From positions 10,983,501-11,043,500 of the forward strand of contig NC_088303.1 of the NCBI RefSeq assembly GCF_032854445.1: a DNA stretch of 60,000 bases. Reading direction: 5' to 3'. This document shows positions 1 through 10,448 of this stretch, in pieces (the first letter of the stretch is position 1; each line of letters begins with the position of its first letter). Both the position numbers and the translations under genes were made by a program. A model generated the notes under the pieces. That model was not told the origin of the DNA, did not search any database, and was given only the letters and a program-made list of their open reading frames with translations. Origin of the DNA: Liolophura sinensis (lineage: Eukaryota; Mollusca; Polyplacophora; Chitonida; Chitonidae).

Positions 1-424
1 CAAAGTTTTGCGAAGTATGTGAAAAGTGTTTGGACACTTTTGAAACTGAAGTTTGACTTGCTGTCTTAGTGGCGTTTGGTTTTGTTGAGAGTGCTGTAAG
101 TTTACGCTGGGATGTGGTGTGACCGTCTTATGCTGACAAAGTTCGTGGTATTTGGGCAAGACTTGTATCGCCTTCTTCATACATAAGCCTATACTGTGAT
201 AGTAGTGTATTTAGATATCATATCATTCATCTCAACTCAATATTGAACTGTTTAGATCTCTGTCTTGGTAACCCATCTTGCTGCGACACTTCTGCTGGTC
301 CACACCCTCAAGTAAATTACATTTCATGGAAATCATAGGATTCAATCTCGAGAATAGTCATACCGAAGAATTTGAAATCAATTTTATTGTTCTCGCGCAG
401 GGCGAAGGGATAGATCGTGCTGAC

Positions 425-610
425 CCGTCTGGTGTCTATATTGTGACTCATGGCGGGCGTCAGTATACTGTGACTGTCATGTCGGGTGTCAGTATATACT
501 GTGACTCTCGTGTCTGGTGTCAGTATACTGTCTGACTGTGACTGTCATGTCGGGAGTCAGTATACTGTGACTGCCATGTCTGGTGTCAGTCTGTTGTGAC
601 TGGTTGGGGC
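425..610. repeat. Degenerate minisatellite, about 29-35 bp unit
   Basis: Five or so imperfect copies of a unit containing GTCAGTATACTGTGACTGTC, in which CATGTC(G/T)GG(T/A)GTCAGT recurs. Spacing between copies varies from about 29 to 35 bases because of small indels. A short open frame crosses it, but its amino-acid text simply follows the DNA repeat, so I do not call a protein. Confidence 0.75.
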
Positions 611-1740
611 GTTAGGTATTGGTGTCTGTATACAGTTACATGTACTGGATGAAGGTATGGAGTTGGTTGGCCGTGTTCACAGCTTTTAGCTTCCACATTA
701 ACAGCTCTGAATCGTTAAATTCATTAACCTGGAACTCGGTTCTGTTGCCTGCCCTGTCCTCGAATTGTCAAAGCTGAACGGGCTGAAACAGCTTTCAAGT
801 GATCTTAAAGTAATTCTGAATTCATATCTCCTCATTATGCGGAATAATAAAAAACATGAGGTCGCTATTAACACAAATGTAAAAGGTGCATCAATTCCAT
901 CTTCCTGGTGCTGTAGGCTTCGTAATCACTCTTGCGTTATTTTATATATTAAAGTCTTCATAAACCTTCTCTTTCGACAGCCAATGGCATTGCGACCCGC
1001 GTACTTCCGCCAAGGCATTTTCAGCCAACCATTAATCGTCCCTTGTTTCGAAGCCAGTGCATGTACGTTCGGATCCCATTTACTCTTAGACGCAACATTA
1101 CACAACAGCAATAACCAGTGTTGTTGAACGATGATGGATGTGCTTTTATTGAAACGAACAGGCAGCGGAAAATCGCTGTGCTATTATAGGCAATACAGGT
1201 GATAAGGAAAGAGACCGAACAGCCGATCGATATAGCATATGTTGTTGTTTCGCCACTAATTGCCATCAAGCCTATTTTCCCTCAAAATGACGCCATCCCC
1301 CGACCTTCAACGATAGCCCTTAAAACATCGATGTGCAGTCACACCCCAATTTGTTTTAAACTTCTGTCCGTATCAGTAAATAAGGTACAGTCTGAGTGGA
1401 CTATGAATCAGGTGTATTTATGAAGGAAAGTTCAGGGCTTTGAAGAGCTCAGTAAATCAAGGCAGATAGTGTCGAAAATGGCTACCTTAATTAAATGAAG
1501 ATGCTCCACTTCGCAACTTCGCAAGCCACCATTTTCGAATCACGTGATTCCATTTGCTTGGGTGGACTCGCCAGCTCTTCAGAAAATTAAGATCATCTTT
1601 TTCCGCCACGGTTGCTTTCTGTTCATTATTAAAACACAAATTAAAGTTAAGACTCCCAAGTAAGTTGCCCATCGCCCTATTAATGGTGTACATCTTCTTG
1701 GTTTCCACGAGTTTTCCTTTTTCCGGGCGATGCCGAGTGC
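611..1740. other. Intergenic, nothing recognised
   Basis: Only short open frames without domains, repeats or plausible splice-site pairs were seen. The right end grades into the more CpG-rich sequence just before the possible first exon. Confidence 0.5.
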
Positions 1741-1758
1741 GGCCGACTCGAAGCGAAA

Positions 1759-1798
1759 ATGGCGGTTAGCGAAGTTTGGCTTGCGGTCAGTGTGGCAG
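1759..1798 (+). CDS. Possible first coding exon of an unidentified gene
   Basis: A CpG-rich stretch leads to an ATG in good context (GAAAATGG), embedded in a YY1-like AAAATGGCGG motif that often marks transcription starts of animal housekeeping genes. Thirteen codons (MAVSEVWLAVSVA) follow to a consensus donor, GCAG|GTACG, at 1798/1799. The phase is 1. I could not find a convincing continuation: the nearest good acceptor (TTTTACAG, ending 4467) would add only DGLSPSEVWK before a stop at 4497-4499, giving a 23-residue peptide or a non-coding transcript. No family recognised. This rests on promoter-like composition and one splice site only. Confidence 0.25.
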
Positions 1799-1809
1799 GT
1801 ACGAAGTTA

Positions 1810-3200
1810 TTGCCTTTATTATTCACGAAGTAGGTGATGTGTAGTTAGAACTACTGTAGTATTAAAGGTAATATGTTTTGTAGCGTACACCTTTGCATAT
1901 TGAGGACAGCATACTCGAAAAGACAGAGTTCCAGGTCAGTGAAGTGGAGAGTACAGATTTGTATTTATCCGTGTTCTGTGTCCGTATGTTTTACTGGGTA
2001 GGACGTCATGTCTGGCGTTCGTATACGCTGATTAGATGGGACGTCAATAAATCTGTTGAAGGCTGTCAAATAGTACCTCCAAACACTGAAGAGGCCAATT
2101 TAACAGAGCGGCCCCTAATTATTTGTGTCCATACCGTGATATCGTTACTTCCTAAATCATGAAAAAAATCACCATCCTTTAAAACCTTAAACCTTAAAAA
2201 ATCAGATTTGAGAACCAACATGGTTTGAGAGTCTCCTTTTCTGTTGATATGGTTAACTTTCACATGAATGCAGATATACTGTCAAAGAAAGCAACAAGAG
2301 TGCCTTCATTTTCGTTGTAGTGTGCTGGGAATTAACTGTGTGGTTAGAACATACATTGATGGTTTGATATGACGCAGTCCTGAGTGAGAATCCTAACTGC
2401 GCCTGTCACTACGGCACTGCGTCTAGCACAGTGTCACATTATTGACACCAATTTGTAGCTATAAACTCAGTGTTGTACCACACAGGTATTTTTCGTAAAA
2501 TATTGATAGACAGCCCTAACACCAGAAGAAATCACATAGGTCTTTAGTAAATGACATCATTGTCAAAACCCATATACTAACGAGCGTCTTCTTTGACGAT
2601 ATTTGTGAAAAACGTGTCAGTTTTGAAAAAAATGTCAGATTGACCTGACTGTTTATGGACCGAACTTTTTAAAATCTACGTAGACCATTGTCCAGCGTGA
2701 CTAAATTTGTCTTGATATCCAATACATGTCATGTATTGTGATCTGTGTGTGCATACTAGTTAACAGAGGTCAAGGATTTTCGGTAATTATGGCTCTTTTC
2801 ACACAAAACGTGTACTGTAAGTGAAATATATCTGGATAGGCCTGTTTGTAAGCTTAATCTTAATGCAAATGGAATAACGTCTGAATGGTAAAGCAGCTAA
2901 ACTAGGCCTAATCCATCTGTTTTTAGATGTTGTTGAAAATCTGTCGATTATAAATGTGTCCTGCAGCTTGAAAAGACCCCCGTTTCAATATAATCTCTGA
3001 AAAGGCCACTAAAGCTCCATATTTAAAAAGTGTCGTAAAATTTTATTATGAGAAATGAGAGTTGGAAATTCTGCGTCATTCTCTAAGAAAAATAACACTC
3101 TACCAGCATACAATGTAGATGTTGTCAAAGGTGTTGTGACTTCTGAGTGTAAAAATAAAGAAGCGATTCTTACTAACAGGAGTTGTTTTTACTTGGAGAG
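1810..3200. other. Intergenic or intronic, nothing recognised
   Basis: AT-rich sequence with no supported exon, repeat or RNA. If the exon at 1759 is real, this would be its first intron. Confidence 0.4.
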
Positions 3201-3202
3201 TA

Positions 3203-3281
3203 TATTTACAATAGTTATGTATGTGTATTTACAACAGTTATGTATGTGTGTTTACAATAGTTATGTATGTGTGTTTACAAC
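3203..3281. repeat. Short tandem repeat, about 24 bp unit
   Basis: Three to four copies of a unit reading TATGTATGTGTGTTTACAA followed by TAGT or CAGT. Copies differ at only one or two bases. Confidence 0.8.
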
Positions 3282-4260
3282 GTGGAGCAGGGATCCCTAT
3301 TTGTAACCGTAGATCGCCAAGGCCATTCAACGTGAGCGGAGATCTCATGAGATCTCATCTCGCGACTTCGGTAACATCTTTTATTTATGTACAGCTGAAA
3401 CTTCACGATTTCCTTTACAGGTATAACTGACATATCGCAATGACTTTACATATATATGTCTTCAGAATCTCTGGCGATCTGCATTGTGATCAACCACATA
3501 GACGGCGCTGTTATCGATGTACATATTTATCACGTACATGGTATTTAACAACATAGATGGCGCTGGTTGCCCAGTGTAACCGTCTATCTTGTATGTCATG
3601 TGTAACATTATAGATGGCGCCTCTTGTAGCATGAGATCTTTACATATTAACGGGAAAGACGTAATCGTCCGTTACTTTTGAATCATAATCTGATCGGTTA
3701 GGATCTGTAACGCTCGTCATTTTCAAACTGTATCTAATACCGCTTAACCTGGGGCTAGGGGCCGTAAAGGTAGCCATGCTAATTACATCAGCATGATGCC
3801 TTTATGAACAGTTGCAATGAAAGCGCGACTGAGATACTTGTTTAGCTGTTATTTGACATGGAACTCATTCACGGACTACGAATTTGAACTTTGATATGGA
3901 ATTCATGCCTGGAATATTCATTGTCTGCCCGGCATCATTGAAAACTGATGACCGCTTCTCTCTTGTGCGTTACCGGCTTTATTTCTTATTTGTATAATTT
4001 CTTACATACCTTTGTCTTCGGGAGTTAGTGTTAAACGTTGTTGTGGAAATGGATCTTGCGATTATCGACTTGGAACGCCCTTTACGGACTACGAATGGTA
4101 TAGGAATGTCGAACTTGACGCTTATATTCATACAAGAGTGACTTTAAGATTTGTTATACAGCTCGAGACAATATAAATAAGCGCGTTACAAGATTTCCCC
4201 GCATCGAACTGCTAAATTTAACTGTTACAAGTTTTAAAAGGGGACGAACTGTAGATCAGA
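3282..4260. other. Intergenic, dispersed short motif only
   Basis: The word ATAGATGGCGC or TAGACGGCGC occurs three times between 3500 and 3620 at irregular spacing (each preceded by ACA or CAT). No coding or RNA gene was recognised. Confidence 0.4.
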
Positions 4261-4389
4261 GTCCGGTTTCACGAAGCACTCTTAACGTTATCTTCACTTA
4301 ACTACCACGGCAACCAGTACTATAAGCATTACTTCGTCATGGTAGTTACGAGGTCGTAACATTAAGAGAGCTTCGTGAAACTGGGCCCT
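4261..4389. mobile_element. MITE-like palindromic element
   Basis: The ends form a long inverted repeat: CCGGTTTCACGAAGC-CTCTTAA on the left against the complement of TTAAGAGAGCTTCGTGAAACTGGG on the right, about 25 bases with few mismatches. The inner parts also pair (CTACCACGGCAA with CATGGTAG). Length is about 130 bp with no coding capacity. Such palindromes ending in a GTTTCACGAAGC-like motif are abundant in bivalve and gastropod DNA as far as I recall. No certain target-site duplication was seen, so the class is inferred from terminal inverted repeats only. Confidence 0.6.
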
Positions 4390-5733
4390 GGACATCTCGC
4401 TGAAGAAAACAGTTTTCCTTGATTCAGGTAAACAAATTGGTGTTACATTTTTTTTTTCGTTTTACAGATGGCTTATCACCAAGTGAAGTATGGAAGTAAT
4501 AAGAATGCTACAGGAAGGGAGAGATTTTGCCACCCGACTTTCAGTCCGTCACACTTGTTTTCTAGACATCATATTGTAATTAAACTTTGGTACCGGTATA
4601 TTACTTCACCGTAACAATTTATGATGAAGTTTGGGTTTCGGATCCAAACTACGTCTAAAGTGGTCAATTTTTTTTTCCGTTTTAGACGTCAGCAATTTTT
4701 TTATTGTGTTGAATTGAAACTTCACCATAGCAATGCAGATAAAGCTTGACTTCCGGGCTGTTTTGACCATTTTCAACAAAATTTTCGGGACTTTGACATA
4801 GCTATTATTTTCATGACAAACTGGCGAGGGATAGGTATTGTTAACTATTATTTTTATAACAAACTGATAGGTATTGCTCTCGCGATATTTCTAGAATCCG
4901 TGTTATTTAGAGGAAGTAGTGATATTCAAATTGTCTTAGATTACTGGTGTTCTTTAGCTGGCTGAAAGCTCACTCGTATCTATTCGGCTACAACATTACA
5001 GTCAGTGCTGCCTTATCTGTAATTGTGTTTTTCCTTGAGTGCATCCAGTAAGCCGCATGCGCGATACATCTAGTAGGATTATATGCCCAGGTGTACATAT
5101 ATCTGAATTTTTCCTTCTCCCTCAAAATTTATCCATAATTTTATGATGTTTGGTTCCAATTTTAATGATGCACTTTGATGCGTACAAAATGACTGCCAAA
5201 ATATTATCTAGCGATGACATTTTATTGACTTCTATAGTTACATTATAATTAATATCTTACGTTGTTAATTTAGGAGATTACCCTTTGTGGCTCTTGTTGT
5301 CCTCTGAAGGTCCGTGGGTTCTCCTCATGTAACAAAGAAAGCATTACTTTTAATTATAAATTTACTGATAAGACAGAGCAGCAATGAATTCTATAGTATA
5401 GTCAAGGCATTTAGAGAAACTGCTATCGACCACAATATATATTTTTCGTTGTTTATTTACAGCTAGCTTTTCGTCTGGCTTTATGTATGCAAATTTCCGC
5501 TGAACTAAAAGAAAAAAAGAGATTTACTTATTAATTTACTCTTGCAGATTAATTTCGACCACTTTTTCTTGTGCCCAAAACCTATTATTGTAATGCAAGC
5601 AGTATACATGTAGGTAAAATGTCCTGATAGGTTATTAAATGAACAATCAATAATTAGGAAATTGACGTTGTGGTGATATAAATACACTGACAAGATATAT
5701 ATGACAAGATATATCATCGACGCATCTTATTTT
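4390..5733. other. Intergenic, nothing recognised
   Basis: AT-rich, with one good polypyrimidine-AG acceptor ending at 4467 discussed with the exon at 1759. Otherwise no supported feature. Confidence 0.4.
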
Positions 5734-5746
5734 AAAGTGGAATTGA

Positions 5747-6017
5747 TTTTTTTTTTTTGATTGGTGTTACGCCGTACTCAAGAATATTTCACTTATACGA
5801 CGGCGGCCAGCATTATGGTGGGGCCAGCATTATGGAAACCGGGCACAGCCCGGGGGAAACCCACGACCATCCGCAGCTTGCTGGCAGACCTTCCCACTTA
5901 CGGCCGGAGAGGAAGCCAGCATGAGCTGGACTTGAACTCACAGCGACCGCCTTGGTGAGAGACTCCTGGGCCATTACGCTGCGCTAGCGCGCTAACCCAC
6001 TGAGCCGCGGAGGCCCC
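5747..6017 (-). mobile_element. SINE-1 copy, nearly full length, with target-site duplication
   Basis: tRNA-derived SINE inserted in minus orientation: poly(T) at the left is the 3' tail, and the tRNA-like head ends at 6017. Read on the minus strand, the head has an A-box-like segment (GAGCCGCGG side, GTTAGCGCGCTAGCG) and a B-box-like GTGAGTTCAAGTCC. The 13-base direct repeat AAAGTGGAATTGA flanks it exactly at 5734-5746 and 6018-6030, which proves retrotransposition. A small internal duplication (GGCCAGCATTATGG twice, 5810-5837) is private to this copy. Confidence 0.9.
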
Positions 6018-6171
6018 AAAGTGGAATTGAGGGAGGGGTTGTGTGTATTGCTTTATCTCATGTGCTTGTTTATATTTCAAACAGTCAGTAAGAGGGGGAA
6101 AAGGCTTGAAACATCGAATTATTCATCAATATTTCCTATCATGGATGACTTGCCCAATGAGAAACCACCAA

Positions 6172-6912
6172 TCCTCCGTATTGTGATTTACAACGTGGTT
6201 AACGTACAATCACAGATATGAGCGCCGGCGTCACCGTCCTTATGTATTGTAGTTGACAACGTGGTTAACGTGCATGCCTCCTCGTGAATATTAGTGCCGG
6301 CGAAACTCTGCTTTCGTATTGTGGTTCACAACTGGGATAACATGCATTCCTCTTCATGAATATTAGTGCCGGCGAAACTCTGCTTCCGTACTGTGGTTCA
6401 CAACTGGGATAACGTGCATTCCTCTTCATGGATATCAGTGCCGGTGTAACCATACTTTCGAATTGTGGTTTATAACGTGATTAACGCGCATTCCATCTCA
6501 TGAATATTAGTGCCAGCAAAACTGTGCTTCCGTACTGTGGTTCACAACTGGGATAACGTGCATTCCTCTTCATGGATATCAGTGCCGGTGTAACCGTACT
6601 TTCGTATTGTGGTTTATAACGTGCTTAACGCGCATTCCATCTCATGAATATTAGTGCCAGCAAAACTGTGCTTCCGTACTGTGGTTCACAACTGGGATAA
6701 CGTGCATTCCTCTTCATGGATATCAGTGCCGGTGTAACCGTACTTTCGTATTGTGGTTTATAACGTGCTTAACGCGCATTCCATCTCATGAATATTAGTG
6801 CCAGCAAAACTGTGCTTCCGTATTGTGGTTCACAACTTGTCTAACGTGCATGCCTCGTCAAGGATATTAGGGCCAGCGTCACTGTGCTTCCGTATTATAG
6901 TTCACAACTTAG
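6172..6912. repeat. 72-bp satellite with 144-bp higher-order period
   Basis: About ten monomers of 72 bp begin with GTGCC(G/A)GC or GTGCCGGTG at 6294, 6366, 6438, 6510, 6582, 6654, 6726, 6798 and 6870. From 6438 two monomer types alternate: type A (GTGCCGGTGTAACC, TTATAACGTG) and type B (GTGCCAGCAAAACTG, TCACAACTGGG). The repeating unit there is the 144-bp AB dimer. Left-hand monomers are older and more divergent. Open frames run through it on the minus strand because 72 is a multiple of three. Confidence 0.92.
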
Positions 6913-7876
6913 CGAACGAAGGCGAGTAAGCAGCCCTGCCCGAGCCATTATACTGATGCGGGTCAACCAATCCTTGCACTATCCCCTTAATACTGAATAG
7001 ATGTGTTATCTATTGTATTTCCTTAATCTTTACACAAAACTTAGATTCACTTTTTAACAGAAGTGAGGTTGGCTAAGGTAATATGCTATACAGCGATGTG
7101 ACAGAGGTGAAAAGTTAAACAGGAAATTGAATTAGGAAGTTTTGTGAAAGTGAGTCCTTACATGCATCCGAATACTGACATGAATCTTGTTGAGTTTTCG
7201 CGTTTGAAAATGTAAACCTGCATGCTTTTGGTTTAGGCGAACTTGAAAAAAATCTTCCAGTAATAACATTTGAAGTGATTAAAACTCTCGAATAAAATAC
7301 ACTATCTTAAAGAATCCTGTTCAGAGTGTGTCCATACTATTTTCATAGTTTTGTTCTGAAAGGATATACTTTTTGGATGTGGATGTACCAAACTGCACAG
7401 TCATGTGCAAACATGCACAGTCACTAAAATTCGTTTGCTTTAGAAACGATCCATGCATGATTGCATCGTCTACATACTTCAGAATGGATTAAGTAACGTG
7501 GACAGGGTAACAGATATCTGGGAAGAAATCAACAAAACAGTAACATTCCCTTTGCCGTCTCAGAAATCTCAAAAGTAATGAGACAACAACAGCGGCCGCA
7601 ATAAAAGTGATGTTTACTTAATCTGAAGGGATAACAAAACAATCATGTACATTCTTGCGTAATACAACATGGAGAACGTATAGGTTACCAAGTAAGATAA
7701 GTCAGTTGGCGAAATGGTCAATGCATAGATACCTTTCGTCTGAACCAGTATATGTACAATTCCCAAAACTAACATCAACAGTTAAAATATCAGTTAAGGT
7801 TGTTATAATTATGACATTCCGACATATACATTCCTAGTGCATTTATCCAAATATACATGTAAGTTTCACTACTCTT

Positions 7877-7882
<6 letters not shown>
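6913..7882. other. Intergenic, nothing recognised
   Basis: No exon-like, RNA or repeat signal found. Confidence 0.4.

Positions 7883-7949
<67 letters not shown>
7883..7949. repeat. (AT)n microsatellite
   Basis: Uninterrupted alternating AT/TA tract of about 66 bases. Long AT tracts are able to extrude cruciforms and are often length-polymorphic. Confidence 0.97.
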
Positions 7950-7952
<3 letters not shown>

Positions 7953-8126
7953 TAAATTTTAACAATAATATCGTCACATATCCAACTCAGCACATAGTTA
8001 TAACAAAAACTGTAAAATACTTCAACATGAGCATATATTTTAACAATGGTATAACCCACACATGAGAAATAAACAAAAAGATAACAGTATATCTAAAACG
8101 GTCCAATGGATACCGTAACTTTAAAT

Positions 8127-8225
8127 TTATTTTTTTTAAACCCACGACCACCCGCAGGTTGCTGACAAACCTTCCCACGTACGGCCGGAGAGGAAGCCAG
8201 CATGAGCTGGACTTGAACTCACAGC
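8127..8225 (-). mobile_element. SINE-1 fragment truncated at both ends
   Basis: Carries only the central part of SINE-1 (complement of GTGAGTTCAAGTCC through the CGTGGGTTT segment) followed by a T-rich tail. It lacks both the tRNA A-box and the usual 3' tail with TACGGCGTAAAACACC. It is still bracketed by a perfect 14-base duplication CCGTAACTTTAAAT (8113-8126 and 8226-8239), so it inserted in this short form rather than decaying in place. Confidence 0.85.
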
Positions 8226-8239
8226 CCGTAACTTTAAAT

Positions 8240-9415
8240 ACCTGTACGCCTAACTTTACCATTGCTTGTCACTTGCTCTCCAACACAGCAGCAAGTATTA
8301 CACAAGTAAACATTATGTAAATTGTCTTCATCTATATATTTATTTCGCGACATTTCAGACGTGACTGCACAAGCTTGGAAAGTGAAGGCATATCCCACTG
8401 CTAGTTTTCAAATCCAATGTCGCATTTTAAGGAATATAGGGCTCGTATTTTCTTTTCAGTTTTCAACCTGTAATATAACATCAGTATATAACAGAAGAAA
8501 TCTGTGTAAAGATGTGTCCATCTAATAAAGCAAATGTTAAAGGGACGTAGGAAATGTGTGTTCCTTATTTTAACGTGTTGCAGCAATACTGCCGTATATA
8601 GGCCTACATGTAATGAGCTGTATACATGTGTAGTTACCAGTGATACTGAGGTGTGCGCGACATAGCCCTGCACTTGAGTCTGCACCTGTGTGTTATACAT
8701 GTTGCTCTCATGATAATTGAACGCTGCGAGACTCAACATGTTGCCCTGTCATAAGATCTTTGTCACATGATCTGGTGAAGTGAATTAACTATAAGCGTCT
8801 TGTATAATACACTATAAGCGAGTGCATGTGAACCATATCTGCGTAATTTCTGTATCACGCTGTCTGAGACAATCATATAGGGGGAACTAATGAACCATGT
8901 GCGGCTTTAGTTTTTATGAAACTGTCTAAAACTTATGGGTTGTTCTAAGCAAATATCAAATCAGAGATATAAGAAATATATATGTCGATGGCCCACCGTA
9001 TATATGAAAAGATAGGCTTTCATGTTGAAAAGGTGACCGGTTTGTCACGACGGTAGCGCTAAAGGACGTTTGTGCTAGAAATACCACATCTAACGAAGTG
9101 TCATAGCTATCGTATTGTCACTTTGTATCTGTCAGAGGTATAGTCACAAAACCCTTGATTCTTAAAACATTATTGGTAGAAGGATTTTCTTAGCGCTAGC
9201 ATAATGTTGTAGGTCTATTCTTGTTTACACTGACAAATACAATTTTAAATTTAAAAGATACATGAAATGCTTTGCTTTTATTTCTTTATGTGCAGAATAT
9301 CACGTGTGATAACGTATAACAGCACAAACAAATTTTTCACCTTTCACCTTGAGGGGCTTCAAAGTACAGTTTTCTTTAGGCCCAAGTGGTCAGTCCGGAA
9401 ATTAAATAGCTTGCA
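8240..9415. other. Intergenic, nothing recognised
   Basis: Two open frames of about 60-110 codons lie here but show no domain, hydrophobic pattern or splice context that would support them. A small inverted pair TAGCGCTAA / TTAGCGCTA is present near 9052 and 9191. Confidence 0.4.
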
Positions 9416-9419
9416 ACCG

Positions 9420-9680
9420 TGACGTCAACAATAATACATGTTAAAAAAAACTGTCGGGGACAGACCAAACGGGTATGACCGTGTGTGTGGAACCGGCCGA
9501 ATGGGGGCGGGTGTAGCGGGGGAGGGGGCGGAGAGGACGCCAAGCGAGCCCGAAGAAGTAAGAGAAGTATTTGTGTAAATGTCACCTTGCCCACACTGTA
9601 GGGACACGGTTCATCGGGCTCGGGGCACTTCAGGGGTGACCGCCGACTTCCGAGCAAGATCAACAATGACGTAATTTCTG
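9420..9680. promoter_or_regulatory. GC-rich island with CRE and GC boxes
   Basis: This stands out from the AT-rich surroundings. It has a palindromic CRE (TGACGTCA) at 9420-9427, a second CRE-like TGACGTAA near 9666, and Sp1-type boxes GGGGGCGGG and GGGGGCGGAG between 9505 and 9535. The composition fits a promoter or CpG-type island. No first exon could be assigned to either strand, and the nearest recognised gene ends (rather than starts) at 10449. The regulatory role is inferred from motifs only. Confidence 0.35.
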
Positions 9681-10165
9681 AAAAAAAATCCGGCCGTTGA
9701 CGGAAAATATACATAATATAAAATAAATAAAATATAAAAATGCCCCTAAAATGATTTTTTTAACAAAAATTTCAGGACACAATTTTCTTCATTTGGCACA
9801 GAAACATAATCTTTGCTTCGTAGTTCCTTTTCTTGTATTCTTTAATGTCCAGTATGATTACCAACAAAAAGCTCCAAAGCGCAAATTATAATAATTAATG
9901 TTTGTAGCCTCCAAGGTGCATAATCTATTTACGTTTGAATCTCTCGACTCAAGTGTCATATTACGCTATGGAAGAGCGATAGACTTCGAAGATTGAAAAA
10001 ACTTTCTCATGGCCAAACAGAAACTAACTTGGAAGAGAAAATGATTGGGTTTTGCCGGCAATACATTGAATGTTATACTTGGGAAGATCAGTTGTGAATT
10101 TTGGTCTAGAAAAATGTTTAAATGTCTAAATGGATTTGACCGACTTAACATATAGAAGGCATAGA

Positions 10166-10436
10166 AACTGTACATCACTGAAGATGATAAACTGAATGAT
10201 AATCGTACATCACCGATAATGACAAACAACTTCCGATGATAACTGAACATTGCCGAGGATGACAGGCAACTTCCGATGACAACCGTACATCACTGATGTT
10301 GACAACCAAATTTCGATGATAACCGAACATCATCGAGGATGACAAACAACTTCCAATAATAACCGAACATCATCGAGGATGACAAACAACTTCCGATCAT
10401 AACCATACATCCCCGAGGATAACCGAGAACTATAAT
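10166..10436. repeat. 40-bp minisatellite next to a stop codon
   Basis: Six to seven copies of a 40-bp unit containing ACAAACAACTTCCGATGATA and, further on, GAACATCATCGAGGATG. Successive units start about 40 bases apart with 70-90 percent apparent identity. The array ends about a dozen bases from the stop codon of the minus-strand PSI-domain gene, so it would lie in that gene's 3' UTR. Confidence 0.9.
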
Positions 10437-10448
10437 GAAGTTTTGCCG

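Noticed and set aside
1-60. Open frame at the left edge (FCEVCEKCLDTFETEV then stop), possibly the end of a zinc-binding protein
   Set aside because: Another frame is equally open (QSFAKYVKSVWTLLKLKFDLLS then stop) and only 17-22 codons are visible; no way to choose.
9376-9714. Minus-strand 112-codon frame with a Pro run
   Set aside because: Explained by the GC-rich island; no hydrophobic pattern, domain or splice support.
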